The notes beneath the pieces are model-generated. The model was not told the origin of the DNA. It saw nothing but the letters and a program-made list of their open reading frames with translations, and made no database searches. Position numbers and translations under genes: made by a program. From Torreya grandis (Eukaryota; Streptophyta; Pinopsida; Cupressales; Taxaceae), in assembly GCA_037957365.1 (NCBI GenBank), contig JARHVA010000081.1:7049501-7113500 (forward strand): 64,000 bases of DNA. Direction: 5' to 3'. Shown piece after piece: positions 1 to 10,800 of this stretch; position 1 is the first letter of the stretch; each line of letters opens with the position of its first letter.

Positions 1-1180
1 AGGGTCTAATGGGCAGAAGAGTTATGCTGGAAGTCTGCAAAAGTTGGTGCAAGATCAAAGAGTATGAGCCCACTAAAGGGTCCATGCTCGTCGATGTGTG
101 CAATGCTGGTGACTTTTGCTTGGGCAGAGTCGGAGGAGGCTTTCGTACCACCTTTTGGGTTGATGGTGCGGTGACAGGTGGAGATGGCACTTTCTTCATG
201 GGAGGTACCACCTTTTTGAGAGAGGGTAGACTAGAGGTAGGCAAAAGAAGCAAAGGAGGCAACTAGTTTTGATTAGAGGTATGAGTGGGGAGGACTTTGG
301 TCAAGGTCGAAGGATGAGGGCCCAAAATGGAGGGAAATGGTGATGGGGGAGGAGGAGTTCACCTCTGTGGTTTGGCAGTCTTCTTTGATTTGATTTGAAG
401 ACTACTATTGGTCAAGGTCTGGTCTAAGTCCACCTTCACTTGTGGATGAGTAAGGTTGGAGACAGGGCAAACGCCGAGTGACTTGATTGGTTTAGACGGG
501 GTAGATGAGGGTTTTAGTCCTGATGCGATTGGTTGAGGTGTAGACGGTCTAGAAGTGGAAGTCTGGTTTTTGTTGAGAGTCTTGGGAGATTCTACTATGG
601 GAGGATTAGTAGTATGAGATGAGAGGGCACGGGCATGTTGAAGAGCTGTGAGAGGCTCCCACAATACCTGATGCTCCACTTTCCTTGAAGGGAGAAGTTT
701 GAGTTTCTCCATTAATCAAGAAAATGGCTAAGAAGATGTTGGATTGGGTTTGGGTTCTTGAGAAGATGTGGACGGTTATGGGGTTGAAGAGGAGACTGGT
801 GTAGCGGTCTCAGACCCAAGGCATGATGGAGTCGTGACAAGTTTGTCTGTGGTTGGAGATGAAGGAGAGGCAAGTTCTTCCCTGGGTGGAGAAGAAACCA
901 GAGAATGAGGCTCCTCAAGTGAGTAAAGGGCAGGGATCATTGTGCCCTCCACTTGCAGTCGAAGAGTAGGAAGGATTGGGTCCTCCATGGGCAGTAAGAA
1001 GGAGGATGGTGAAACCGGTGGTGTTGGTAAGGTCGAGGCATCCTCTAAGATGAGAGAGGTTGACAGAGAACTAACCAGAGAAAGAGGTTCATCCACATGC
1101 GATGGACTGAGGGGTGGACTAACTTCTTGAGGTTGTGAAAGAGTTTGGTCAGGGATGAAGGGCGAGACTGTATTGACTGT
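1..1180 (-). pseudogene. Element D gag-protease linker, Pro/Ser/Thr-rich
   Basis: The minus strand encodes a low-complexity stretch rich in Pro, Ser and Thr, with frames open at 776-1096, 359-712 and from about 266 to 9. No catalytic motif is visible. Short blocks such as ILGPHPS and the terminal QTSSITLLPIRP match the same place in unit B (near 35260-35690), which places it between the gag zinc-ligand motif and the protease. The protease itself would start beyond position 1. Frame changes near 712 and 350 indicate decay. Plus-strand open frames here are antisense shadows. Confidence 0.6.
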
Positions 1181-3121
1181 TCATATATTATGTTCATGAA
1201 TGTTGTCAGTCATGGTCTGGACATTGTTTTGAGTTGGTGGATGATTGGGGAATGGTTGCTTGAAGATGTCGATGCCCTGATTAGGTGGTGCATTGGGATT
1301 GTCGAGGACAAGGTCACCCTTTTTTAGCATGTCTTGGATTATGTTTTTAAGGGTCTTGCAGTTTCTCATGTCATGGCCTTTAACACGGTGGTAGTTATAG
1401 AAGTCATTTTACCTATACCATGCAAGGATGGCACGTGAGGGATCAAATTGTGGAGGTGGTCAGATCTGGGGGAGATTGAGGACCCCCTGTTTGATGAGTT
1501 TTTCTAGCACAGACGCATATGATTCTTCAAGTGGAGTATATTGTCATTGTATGTATCTCTGTTGGAATTGGTGGGTGGCACTCTGGGACGTGGATGGCTC
1601 AGGCAGTTTAGTTGAAGGGGAAGAGGAGGAAGATCTAATGACCACAACATTTGCTAAAGCTTTAGATTTAGGATTGGATGAGGAAGGCTTAGAAGAGGGG
1701 TCATTAGTCTTGGAGTTGGGATTTTTGCTCCGCAACTTGACTTTATTCTCCTCGATGGCACGTAACTCAAGTTTGTGGGCCATCGTGAAGGCTTCGTCGA
1801 AGGTGCGAAAGGTCTGAACCTGTAAGGTGGAAGAAATATGTTTGGCATAGGCTTGGGAGAAAAGTTCAATAATTTTAGGTTGGGGTAAGGAAAAGGAGAT
1901 TTGATTGATGAGGCCCCTCCATCGAGCAATGAAATCAGCAATGGATTCATCCTTGAATTGGTAGATAGAATAGAGGTATGTGATTGAGACCTTCTTGGTG
2001 GCGTTGATAGAGAAATGATCAAGGAAGAGCTGGGCCAACTGAGTGAACGTGAAGAGGGAATGGCTGGCAAGGGAGCTGTACTAGTCAAGCATAGCACCTG
2101 AGAGAGACATAGGAAACGTGTGTAAAAGCCACGCATCATCGTGGGCGATAAGGTAACAGGCATGTCTGAATGCCCGTAAGTGTTGTTGTGGGTCTTCCTT
2201 GCTTTGAAAATAAGAAAACTTAGGAAGTTCCCATTGGCTGGGATATGGCCTGATCGGGACAGAAGGATGAATGGGCTCATTGCAAATTTGTTCATATGAG
2301 AGAGTATTGTGTGAGCTGGAAACGGAGGTCTCTAGGCTAGACATCTTGTCCATCAGCATTTTGATGATATCTACTGATGGATTGGTGGGTGGAGCACCCC
2401 CTAGGTTGTAAGGCACTTGAAAGAGGCTAGAAGAGGCATACAACGTAGTCGATTGTACCAGTAAGGGCACAACGTATGGATGACTAGTCGTAGAGATAGA
2501 AGAGGAGACTAAGGATGGTTGGGTAGAAGGCATGGCTAGGCTCGATGTTGCCATGGGAGGTTGGTTAGTGGTAACATGGGCCAATGGATAGGTAGCCACC
2601 CTAATGTTGATAGGAGCAAGGGTAGGTGGAATAGAGATGACCAAATTCTGAAAGAGAGTAGAGAGTGGTTGAGTAGGTTGAGATTGATAGGGGGCCGAAA
2701 CCTCGGTGGAAGTGGGCCCAAAGATGGAGGGAGAGGACACACTTAGATGGTTGGTCAAAGGCTGGTCATTGGTCGAGGCAATAGCCTGGGTGTCTAAAAT
2801 TTGAACTATGGATGCTGTTGATACGATCGCAGTCTCGAGAAAAGAGTTTGGCATTCCATAAATTGGATTGCCCAAGGAGTCTCACATTCAACTATTCGCG
2901 AGATAGTACTACAAGGCTTTGATGTTGAGGTCCAAGAATCATGCAAAATCTTGGTCCCCTTCTGGGACAATAGGAGTCTAGGTCAGGGATGGTCTAGTAG
3001 GAGTTCTTTCAGTCTCCGAGTGGAACTCCATTATAGGACTGGTTATGGATGGGGTGGATGGAAGCGGGTGATGCCTCGCGTGATCGACTAGAGCCTTGGC
3101 TTGGCTACGAGTCAGAACCAT
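1181..3121 (-). pseudogene. Element D gag polyprotein (capsid/nucleocapsid)
   Basis: This encodes the structural Gag protein that would form cytoplasmic virus-like particles. The start at 3121 (MVLTRSQAKALVDHA) follows the leader directly. A Pro/Ser-rich N-terminal half leads to the retrotransposon gag core at about 2250-1700, with YPSQWELPKFSYF, LAQLFLDHF and IADFIARWRGLINQ. A zinc-ligand remnant of the C-x2-H-x4-H-x4-C type lies near 1370; its last His and Cys remain (VKGHDMRNC) but the first Cys reads Tyr. One frame holds for nearly 2 kb, broken by TAG and TGA codons that fit deamination of CAG, CGA and TGG. It is dead, but it is the best preserved gag in the window. Confidence 0.8.
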
Positions 3122-3941
3122 TCAAGGCAAGAAAGAATGTCCTCACAAGCTTAAACAAGCAGATAAGAACAAAAAAGATGAAGAACACAAGCAGATCCTA
3201 AAAAAAACCCTAGGAGTAAATTATTAGGATTATAGTGGCTTATGCCTTAGAATATGTGTAGAAGAAGATTGGCTTTTGAGTCAGGTCCTAAAAGAAGTAA
3301 TCTATGGATGGTTTCAGGTTAGTTATGGTGCTCAAAAGTCTATGTTAGGTTCCGTACTTGGCCTGGTGCTAAGGAGCAAGCTCCCCTCACTTCACGAGTC
3401 TAGTGATAAGTTGGGCCCGCTTACCCAAAATATACATCCCCTGGAGATTAGACTCTGCCAGAGAATAGAGTGGGCTTTCCCCTTGGTGATGAAATCTAAG
3501 TAAGATCACTAGGACGGGTAAGGTATCTGCTGGGGGATGAAATCCCAGTCGGGCCTTGTCTCAGGTAAGTTAAGATGTTTGTTTTAGTGCAAGTGGTTTG
3601 GTCGTGTAACATAAAGTGGACTAGATTAATTCAATATGCGGTTATTTATTACTAAGTGTGGTCTAAGAAATGCAAGCAAGAAGAGATGATATGCAATGTG
3701 TTTTAAGCCCAAGTCAAAATGTTTGTTCTTATGAAGATGAATGGAGAAAGGGTCGAAGAGTATGAGTTTTGGCTAGTCTAGAAGTACAAGAAAGAAAAGA
3801 AAAGTTATTTTTAGTCCTGCTGATGGTGTCGTTTGGAAGAAAAGAAAGAGGTGAAAAGGAAGAAACCTAATGCACCTTATATGAACAAAGAAGGAAAGGA
3901 AACCAAGGAAGGCCCTAAGGGTCCCACCGGGTGTGCCAAAA
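3122..3941 (-). other. Element D 5' untranslated leader
   Basis: This 820-bp noncoding leader lies between the 5' LTR and the gag start. The block at 3290-3570 is conserved in the leaders of unit B (38810-39060) and unit C (61860-62110), including CCCCTTGGTGATGAAATC followed about 45 bases later by a second GATGAAATC. In LTR retrotransposons this region usually holds RNA packaging and dimerisation signals; that role is inferred here. Confidence 0.6.
3920..3938 (-). other. Primer-binding site of element D
   Basis: The minus strand reads TGGCACACCCGGTGGGACC three bases after the LTR end, the expected position for a tRNA primer-binding site. It starts with TGG, complementary to the CCA tail of a tRNA. 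Unit B (39265-39283) and element L (61039-61057) carry variants of the same site with the same spacing. The tRNA species was not identified. Confidence 0.8.
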
Positions 3942-4305
3942 TGTTTCTATGCTAATTTTGCTTTCTACATTCAAGAGAGAAATAAGAAACTAAGAGATGG
4001 TCTAGGGTTAGAAGATACCTGGATGTAGTCGTGCACACCGAAATCAGACGTTGGAAGGTACTCCTCTTTGGTTGTGGAGGAATGACACCTGCAAAGAAAA
4101 AGAGACTAAAACATGAAAAATGTTAGATGAGGAGATGGTGGGCTGTCAAGCAAAAGCTTGATCCCTGAAGTACGAAGACTTCCTTGAGGGATATCAACCC
4201 ACTGATTAAAAATAGAATATTTGACAGAAAATAGAAATAGTGAAAGATAAAATGAAAGAAATAAAAGACCAAAAGCAAAATGTGTACCTGATATGCAGCA
4301 AATTG

Positions 4306-4315
4306 CTTTATATAG
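4306..4315 (-). promoter_or_regulatory. TATA box of element D LTR
   Basis: The minus strand reads CTATATAAAG, a good plant TATA box, about 1 kb into the LTR. Transcription would begin some 30 bases downstream (near 4275-4280) and run toward the primer-binding site and gag. Confidence 0.6.
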
Positions 4316-4320
4316 TCACT

Positions 4321-4410
4321 GGCATCGGTCTCTGTGCTGGCGTCGGTCAGTGAAGGGCGCTGACATCGGTTAAAGTGCCAGTGTCGGTAGGGGTAATGAC
4401 GGGCGTCGGT
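4321..4410. repeat. Short tandem repeats with GTCGGT core in D LTR
   Basis: Five copies of a motif close to GCTGRCRTCGGT lie at about 4321, 4339, 4361, 4380 and 4402, spaced 18-22 bases. They sit just upstream of the TATA box in element sense, where U3 enhancer repeats are common. Function is inferred from position only. Confidence 0.6.
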
Positions 4411-5045
4411 CGGGGTAGCAGTGTTTGGACAGGGTCAGGTCGGGTCTGGTCGGGTCCAGACAGGGTTTTAGGATTATAGACTGGTCTAAAGTTTTTATCT
4501 GAGGGTTAGGGAGCCAGTTTGGGAGTCAGAGGGATTATTTGGGGGTTTGTGCAGAAATCTGGGCAGAGTTATAGGTTGTATATTCTGGAAAGGGTGGATA
4601 GAGGTGATACGGGAAGAAGTAAGGTCGGGTTTGTGGTCTAAATCTAGATCAAGGTGGTGATAGCAATTAAAAACAATAACCAGAGAATAAAATAAAAAGC
4701 ATAGAACAAATGCTTACCTGTTACATGCTGAAGATAGAGTAGGAGACATACTTGATGTTGTCGATGTGTTGCAGAAGTTTGATGTAGCAAACCTCTAGTG
4801 AGACGACTGAAGTAGAATACCTGTACTGGAGAGAGAGAATACGAGAGGTTTGATTGCAGATTGATTGAATAAAAAAGTTGGTTGATCCTTTTGAAGGTTG
4901 AATGAAAGAATGGTTTTGAAAGAAGGTCCGATAATGGATTGAGAAACAGATTGAGAACCGAATAATGAATAACAGATAATGGATAATGGATAACAGATCA
5001 TGCGTTCAGGTCGAGAACGCAGTGTTAAGGATAACCGATGCTAGT

Positions 5046-5150
5046 AGGACTGCCGACGTCAGCCAAGTAGTGACCAACGTCGGTGATGTCGGTCGAGTAG
5101 TAACTGACGTCAATGACATCAGCTGAGTAGTGACCAACATCGGTAGATGC
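5046..5150. repeat. Second GTCGGT array in D LTR, with TGACGTCA palindrome
   Basis: About three 30-bp imperfect repeats carry AGTAGTGACCAACGTCGGT-like blocks. They include GACGTC at 5055-5060 and the perfect palindrome TGACGTCA at 5105-5112, a classic plant bZIP (ACGT-core) site. The array lies 160-270 bp from the LTR start, in U3. Confidence 0.6.
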
Positions 5151-5312
5151 AGAATGGGGACATAGGCTAATTTTAGCTCTCTGCTCATTTTTACATGCTG
5201 CCAGGGTCAAGGCTCGTGGGAAAATGGTAGACAGGGGTTAAATAGGCATGGGAGAATAAAATGGGGGTTAAGGGGAGGACGACAAGGGTTAGACACAATT
5301 TCGGTGTCTACA

Positions 5313-6270
5313 CCTATGGTGTGATAGGCATGGAATATGAATACATAGCAATAAGACTATTTGTAGAAACATTACAAGGTGCTACTACAGACTGGTTCTA
5401 TCATCTATAAGCACAGACTGTAACTGACTGGAACACTCTCAAAGCCAAGTTTGAAGCTAGATTCAATCCTATACAAGATGCACTGCCTTGTTAGCTCAGC
5501 TTACACAAATGAATAAGGAGCCTCATGAACCTATGTGAGACTTCATTGCTAAATTTGACAAGCTGAGGAATAGGATTCCTACAATTGCTTAGCCAACACC
5601 TAAAAATTTCAAATGCTTTTTCATAAATTCTCAGCTTCCTGAAGTGAGTTTCCTATTGAGGTGGGTTGGCCACATAGACCTTGTTGCAGCTCAAGATTTG
5701 GCCACTGAAGTTGAAGATGATTTTATCTTGGTAGGAAAGATAAGAAGAGATCCTAACAAAAATAAATTTTCATCTTTTGAAAATTTTCCTACAGGCACCA
5801 CTGACCCTATGGTATAAAAGCTAGCAAATGAATTACTAGCTCTAAAAAATCAAATGACACAAGGGATGTCTTCTCCTCCTTCCTATTAGGATATACCAAG
5901 GAGGACATTTCCCAACTAGTCATACCAAGGCAATGCTGCCAAAAATCAAGGACAACCCAATCACCTTCCTCCCACACAGGGGAAGCTTGCCATCGAAGCA
6001 GCACCAACTAACTCAACAGTTGGTTATCATGAAGCTAAACATGATTCCTCTTTTCAACATGAGTTTGATCAAGAAGATGTTGTTAATCTCTTCATAGAAG
6101 GAGAAGAAGAATTAGTTGGCGAATCCAACATCAATTTCCTAAATTATCAGGATGAAGCTAGAAGTAAGGGAGAAATGTTTGATGGATCATACGTTGTATT
6201 TACTAGGTCCCAGAACTAGTTAACTCAATAAGCTAATAAAGGAAAAATAGGGGAATAATCTTGACCAACA
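5313..6270 (+). pseudogene. Element E gag (C-terminal part)
   Basis: A retrotransposon gag core is visible directly after the D insertion: IRLFVETLQGATTDWFYHL, then VTDWNTLKAKFEARFNP and, after a frameshift near 5490, DFIAKFDKLRNR. Further on are LLRWVGHIDLVAAQDLATE and an acidic tail (DQEDVVNLFIEGEEELVGE). Stops at CAA/CAG-type positions and the frameshift show it is dead. The N-terminal part lies on the far side of D, outside the window. No CCHC zinc knuckle was recognised. Confidence 0.7.
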
Positions 6271-7130
6271 ATGTCAATTTTTAAATGAGGCACTTCTTTT
6301 CCTTTCCAATCAAAGGACCTGGTGATCACTAAAAAAATAAGTACCTCAAATATTCATATTCCTTCTGCTTCAAATTCTCAGACCAGTACCACACCCTAGA
6401 AAACCCAAAATGATGGACTTCCATCCTCTATTCCTAGTTCTTTCCAGTCATTTGACATAATTGACCATACTAGGAAGACCAAAATCTAAATGACATAGTT
6501 CAAATATTTACAAGCCAACCTTGAGCAGTTGGACAGGTTGGTTGAGTGTGTAAAGAAAGAAACCATCCCTATAGGACAAGATGTTCTAAGGGTGACTCAT
6601 AATCCCCCAAAGAACATATCCACCCCAAATAACCTTGTCATTACTCCTCCTATTACCCTTAGTAAAATAGAACCTTTCTATGTTTCCCTGTTGATAATGG
6701 ACACAAGCTGAGCAACTACATAATTGACTCATGAGCTGTAGACAATGTCATGCTTGCCAAGGTAGTAGAATATCTTGGCCTCACTCTAACTAAAACTTTT
6801 GGTAAATGTTTCTCTATGGAAACCAAACAAGTGCCACTATTGGGTCAAATCAAAGATGCCTAATTTGCATTTTTGGCCTTCCCAAAAAAAAGATTAAAAT
6901 GACAATCCTGGTGGCCGATGTTCCAGCTTCCTATGGCATTCTACTAGGATGAAATTTTTGCAAGGATGTTGGTGATAATTTGAGCATGGACCTATTTGAG
7001 GTGAGGATACCTGTTAAGGGTGTCATGCAAAGGCTACTTCCTGAGAAGGAGTCAAAGTACATTGTCACCCAAACATCAGCCCCTAAAGCTCAAATTTTAT
7101 TTGAATCTTCAAAAATGGGTAATTAATTCC
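6271..7130 (+). pseudogene. Element E aspartic protease with spacer
   Basis: About 6271-6640 is a Ser/Pro-rich spacer with no motif. From about 6640 the plus strand encodes PFYVSLLI, NYIIDS, then a stop, then AVDNVMLAKVVEYLGL. The active-site triad D-S-G of retroviral-type proteases is cut by a TGA where Gly is expected. Later blocks include MTILVADVPASYGILLG and FEVRIPVKGVMQRLL, consistent with the protease C-terminal half. The enzyme would cleave the Gag-Pol precursor; this copy is inactive. Confidence 0.6.
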
Positions 7131-7269
7131 TATCCACAGAGGATGTTCCTATGTCATCAAATGAAAGTCCTGTAGGTGACAATCCAAAAAGTTCAAACAA
7201 AAAACTAGAAGAATTAGTAGAGCATAGTTCAGGGGCCAAAGGATCTCCCCTCCCAAATAAAGAAAAATT

Positions 7270-7735
7270 TGAGAAAAGATCATTTTTTGATGATGTTTGG
7301 ATCCTAGAGTGTGATGGCAACAATTCTTCTATCGATTCTAGAGTTGGAATTGTTTTGATATCTCCTCAGGGAGATATTTTCCCCTATTCATACAAGTTCT
7401 AGTTTTGAAACACCAACAATACCGTTGAGTATGCATCCTTGTTGCTCAGATTAAAAGCTACTCAAGCTAAAGGCATCAAGGTTCTTCACACCTAAGGAGA
7501 TGCTAAATTGGTGGTCTGTCAAGTGAGGAACTTGTATCAAACTAAGAATGAAATATTGTGACATTACCACAATCTTGTATGGGATTGCATTGAAATTTTT
7601 AATACTTTTAGTATTTTTGCCATGCCCAGAGAGTTTAATGATCGACCAGATTCATTGGCTATTTCTATGACCCTCATGGTTGCTCACCCTAATTTCAAAG
7701 GGAATAGGTACACTATCAAACTGATCTTTTGACCA
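7270..7735 (+). pseudogene. Element E upstream RNase H domain (archaeal-type)
   Basis: An RNase H fold lies between protease and reverse transcriptase. Visible blocks are WILECDGNNSS (first catalytic Asp), SRVGIVLISPQGDIFPYSYKF, NNTVEYASLLLRLKA (Glu), GDAKLVVCQVRNLYQ (Asp) and FNDRPDSLAIS (last Asp). All four expected acidic positions are present, although stops and a shift near 7400 break the frame. This second RNase H would degrade RNA in RNA:DNA hybrids during reverse transcription. In the minus-strand Tat units of this window the equivalent domain lies after reverse transcriptase instead. Confidence 0.75.
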
Positions 7736-8990
7736 AGTGTGCCTGATAACACCAACTATTGGTAGGTATTTAATGGTGACAACCAAATCATTGCCTTTTT
7801 GGAACAAATGGATAGCTTTGAGGAGCTTTATTTTTAATTTAGTAAGTCTCCATCATGGGAATCAACTCATGAAACAAATTCAAACACTGGTGAAGAATTC
7901 CTTTAGCTCAAAGGGAATAAAATCCCAAAAGGATTGGTTTCCCTTAAGAAACTATTTGATAAGCATGATAGGTTTGTCAAGTAGCAACAAATGGATTCAA
8001 GTTCCTCCTAGGAGTTTGATCAAATAAATTTGAGTACTAAATAAAATCCCAAGATAGTCAACATTGGGAAGTGTTGCACTTCTGATGAAAAGTTCAAATT
8101 CATTTCTCTTCACCATTACATTGATGTGTTGGCATATTCTTATGATGATCTAAAGTCTCTCAGGCCTGAAGAAATTTAGCATGAAATTCCTCTCAAAATT
8201 AGTTCATTACCTCGCAAGCAAAAATCAAGATAGTACAACCACAAGATATCAGGTACTATTCTATCTGAGATGGAAAAAATGTTAAATGGAAGGATAATTT
8301 TTCCAATCCATCATTCCACCTAGATTACGAACATAGTCCCTATGAGGAAAAATAATGGTGAAATTCACCTTTGTGTTGATTTCAAAAACTTGAATCAATT
8401 CTCTCTAAAGGACAACTACCCCCTGCCCATCATGGATCAAGTCCTACATATAGTGACTGGTTCAGAGATGGTATCAATGTTAGATGGTTTTTTAGAGTAT
8501 AATCAAGTGGAAGTTGGTGAAATAAACCAACATAAGACTGCTTTCACTACACCTTGGGGCACCTTTGCAAATCATAGAATGCTTTTTGGTTTGATCAATG
8601 CTGGTGCCACCTTCCAGAGAGCAATGGATCTTGCCTTTAGAGATGAAATGGGGAAGTTCATTGTGGTATATCTTGATGACTTGAACATCTTTTCCAAGCA
8701 TTATCTCAATCATGTGTATCATTTAAAATAGGTGCTGGAATGATGTCGACAGAATGGAATTTCTCTAAATCCCAAGAAGTCAATGTTTGGGGTTACATAA
8801 GGGAAACTTCTTGGGCACAATGTATCTTAAGAAGGCATAAAAATTGACTCAGTCAAATCCATCCAAGATCTTACTCTTCTTACTAGTAAGGTTGCAGTTC
8901 ATTCTTTCTTTAGAAAGGTAAATGTTTTATGAAGGTTCATTCTTGAGTTTATAAAAGAGACTTGCCACATTGTCAATATGATGAAGGTAA
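7736..8990 (+). pseudogene. Element E reverse transcriptase
   Basis: About 7736-8100 is a spacer that lacks clear motifs. The polymerase follows: ISGTILSEMEKMLNGRIIFP, MRKNNGEIHLCVDFKNLNQ, LKDNYPLPIMDQVL, SMLDGFLEYNQVEV, HKTAFTTPWGTF, LINAGATFQRAMD, and the active site FIVVYLDDLNIFSK with YLDD intact at 8669-8680. The thumb region (SLNPKKSMFG, ISEGIKIDSVKSIQ) follows with stops. The central 129 codons (8342-8731) are open, the longest uninterrupted part. It would copy the element RNA into DNA in particles. Stops before and after show the copy is dead. Confidence 0.8.
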
Positions 8991-9480
8991 AAGCTACTTT
9001 CCACTAGACTGAAGAAGGCAATTCAGCATTTGAAGATATCAAGAAAGCTATCACCCATGCCCCAGTCCTAGTTTGCTTGGATTATACCAAAGACTTCATA
9101 GTATATAGCTATATTTTCAAACACACACTTTCAGCCATTCTAGTTCAGCAGAACAAAGGTGTGGAATCTCCCATTTCATTCATGAGTTGTCCCCTCAAAG
9201 CTCATGAATTGAAATATTTAAACATGGAGAAGCATGCTTATGCTATGGTGAAGGTAGTGAAACACTTCCATTTTTACATCCTAAACTCACACACTATTTC
9301 TCTAGTACTTGATACCATAGTAAAGTCCATTTTAACTCAATAGGAGTTTGGTACTAGAAGGGGCAATTAAATTTCTAAAATCTAGAGGTTTGATCTTTTT
9401 ATCAAACCTATGAAGCTTGTGTGAGGAAGAGGCCTCTACCAATTAATTTTTGATAACATACCAAAGGAAATAGGGCATGA
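8991..9480 (+). pseudogene. Element E second RNase H, lacking catalytic Asp
   Basis: The block APVLVCLDYTKDFIVYSYIF aligns with the start of the gypsy RNase H, but the usual TDAS Asp is replaced (YSYIF). ESPISFMSCPLKAHELKYL, MEKHAYAMVKVVKHFHFYIL and SHTISLV follow. Glu of the MEKHAYA block is kept, while the Asp of the usual TDHKPL block is absent. In Ty3 elements with two RNase H domains, the original one is often vestigial and acts as a tether; the sequence fits that. Stops near 9344 and 9420 break it. Confidence 0.65.
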
Positions 9481-10800
9481 AGAAACAAAGGTTGAAGATA
9501 TGCCTACAGTTCTCTTTATAACTACTACAGATGAGTGGTATTCCAATATCACCCATTTCCTTACCTATGGTGAGTGTCCTACCCACTTATCTCGTAAACA
9601 AAAGAGAACTATTAAATTGAAGGCTACTAACTATGTCTTGTGGGAAAATGGTTTTTACAAAATGAGCCTTGATGGGGTATTCCTTCGTTGTGTGGATAAA
9701 GTGCAGCATTCCAAACTTTTAGAGTCTTTCTATAATCTAGCCTGTGGTGAACATTTTTTTGCACCCGTGACTACTCATAAGATTCAATGAGCTAGGTATT
9801 ATTAGCCTACTCTATTCAAGATACATTCGCCTAGGTGTGTAGATGTGAGATGTGTCAATAGTTAATTACGAGACCCAAGTTGGCCGCATTGCCTCTCAAG
9901 TTGGTGGTGATTGAAGAGCCATTTCAACAATGGGGTATTCATTTCATTGGTGCTATAAACCTATTCTCAAGTGTTGGACATGACTATGTCCTCACAGCCA
10001 TAGACTACTTTACTAAGTGGGTGGAAGCCATTCCAGCCAAGCATGCTACTTCAGAGGTGGTATGTAATTTTCTCAAAGAAAATATTATTTCCTAGTTTGG
10101 GTTCCCAACCAATATTTTAACAAATAATGCAACCTATTTATCTACTTATGATATTACCCAATTCTACTACTATTATGGGATTATCCTCTCCCACTCCTCT
10201 GACTATTATCTATAAGGAAATGGTCAAGCTAAATCTAACAACAAGAATCTAATGATCATTATCAAGAAGCTGATAGATGACAATTAGAGAACCTTGCATA
10301 AAGCATTATTTGATGCTTTATGGGTAGACAGGATTACACCCAAGAGGGCAATAGGTATGTCACTAGTTTAACTTCTGTATGGTTTGAATGTAGAGATGCC
10401 AATCACCCCAGAGCTACCAGCACTGAATTTGGCAAAGACAGTCGAAGATCAAACATTTGAAAACTCCATCAACAAGAGGATCATTTGCTTGACTGAACTA
10501 AATGAGCAATGAACTATGGTGGTAGATCGTATTGCTACACATCAGAGTCGGGTAAAGAAGTTCTTTGACCAGAAAGTAAGAATTCATGATTTTCATATTA
10601 AAGATCAAGTTTTGTTGTGGGACAAGAAGAGAGAACCAAAAGGAATGCATGGGAAATTTGATTCCTTATGAAGAGGCCCATTTTCCATTCATCAACTCAA
10701 TGGTGATAATAGCTTCTTAGTGAAGTATCAAGATGGCACACCATTTTCACTACCTCATAGTGGGTAGCATCTGAAGCACTTCAATCCTTGAAGTATCAAA
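9481..10800 (+). pseudogene. Element E integrase
   Basis: Order visible: N-terminal segment with SRKQKRTIKLKATNYVLWE, GVFLRCVDKVQHSKLLESF and an HH-CC zinc region (KIQ, CEMCQ near 9845). The catalytic core has WGIHFIGAINLFSSVGHDYV, FTKWVEAIPAKHATSEVV, FGFPTNILTNNATYL (second acidic residue now Asn) and GNGQAKSNNKNLM (catalytic Glu region altered). The C-terminal module near 10670 reads RGPFSIHQLNGDNSFLV, a GPF/Y-type motif, and ends near LPHSG, LKHFNP. It would insert the cDNA into the genome. Many stops and at least two altered catalytic positions. Confidence 0.75.

Larger units (their letters stand above)
1..5312 (-). mobile_element. Element D: 5' part of a Tat-type Ty3/gypsy retrotransposon
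   Basis: Reading the minus strand, an LTR (5312 to 3942) is followed by a primer-binding site, a leader, and a gag frame that runs off the left edge. The gag core and its low-complexity linker align with units B and C of the array further right, so this is the same lineage. It is richer in G+C and has fewer stops than those units, so it is younger. On the right it abuts plus-strand gag of element E, so D inserted into E. The five bases right of the LTR (5313-5317, CCTAT) would be one target-site copy; the other lies outside the window. Confidence 0.85.
3942..5312 (-). repeat. 5' LTR of element D (1371 bp)
   Basis: On the minus strand it starts TGTAGACACCGAAATT and ends GAAACA, next to the primer-binding site. 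A TATA box lies about 1.0 kb from its start, so U3 is near 1 kb and R plus U5 about 370 bp. It contains two arrays of short GTCGGT-type repeats. Its start resembles that of element L (TGTAAACACCTAAATT). Only this LTR of D is in the window, so its age cannot be estimated from LTR divergence. Confidence 0.85.

Noticed and set aside
9..266. Plus-strand 85-codon frame with Gly-rich sequence
   Set aside because: It is the antisense of the Pro/Ser/Thr-rich linker of element D, which aligns with unit B on the minus strand.
1428..1817. Plus-strand 129-codon frame
   Set aside because: It is a shadow of the minus-strand gag core of element D; it has no recognisable domain.
3276..3503. 75-codon plus-strand frame in the element D leader
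   Set aside because: It falls in the conserved noncoding leader, and units B and C do not keep the frame.
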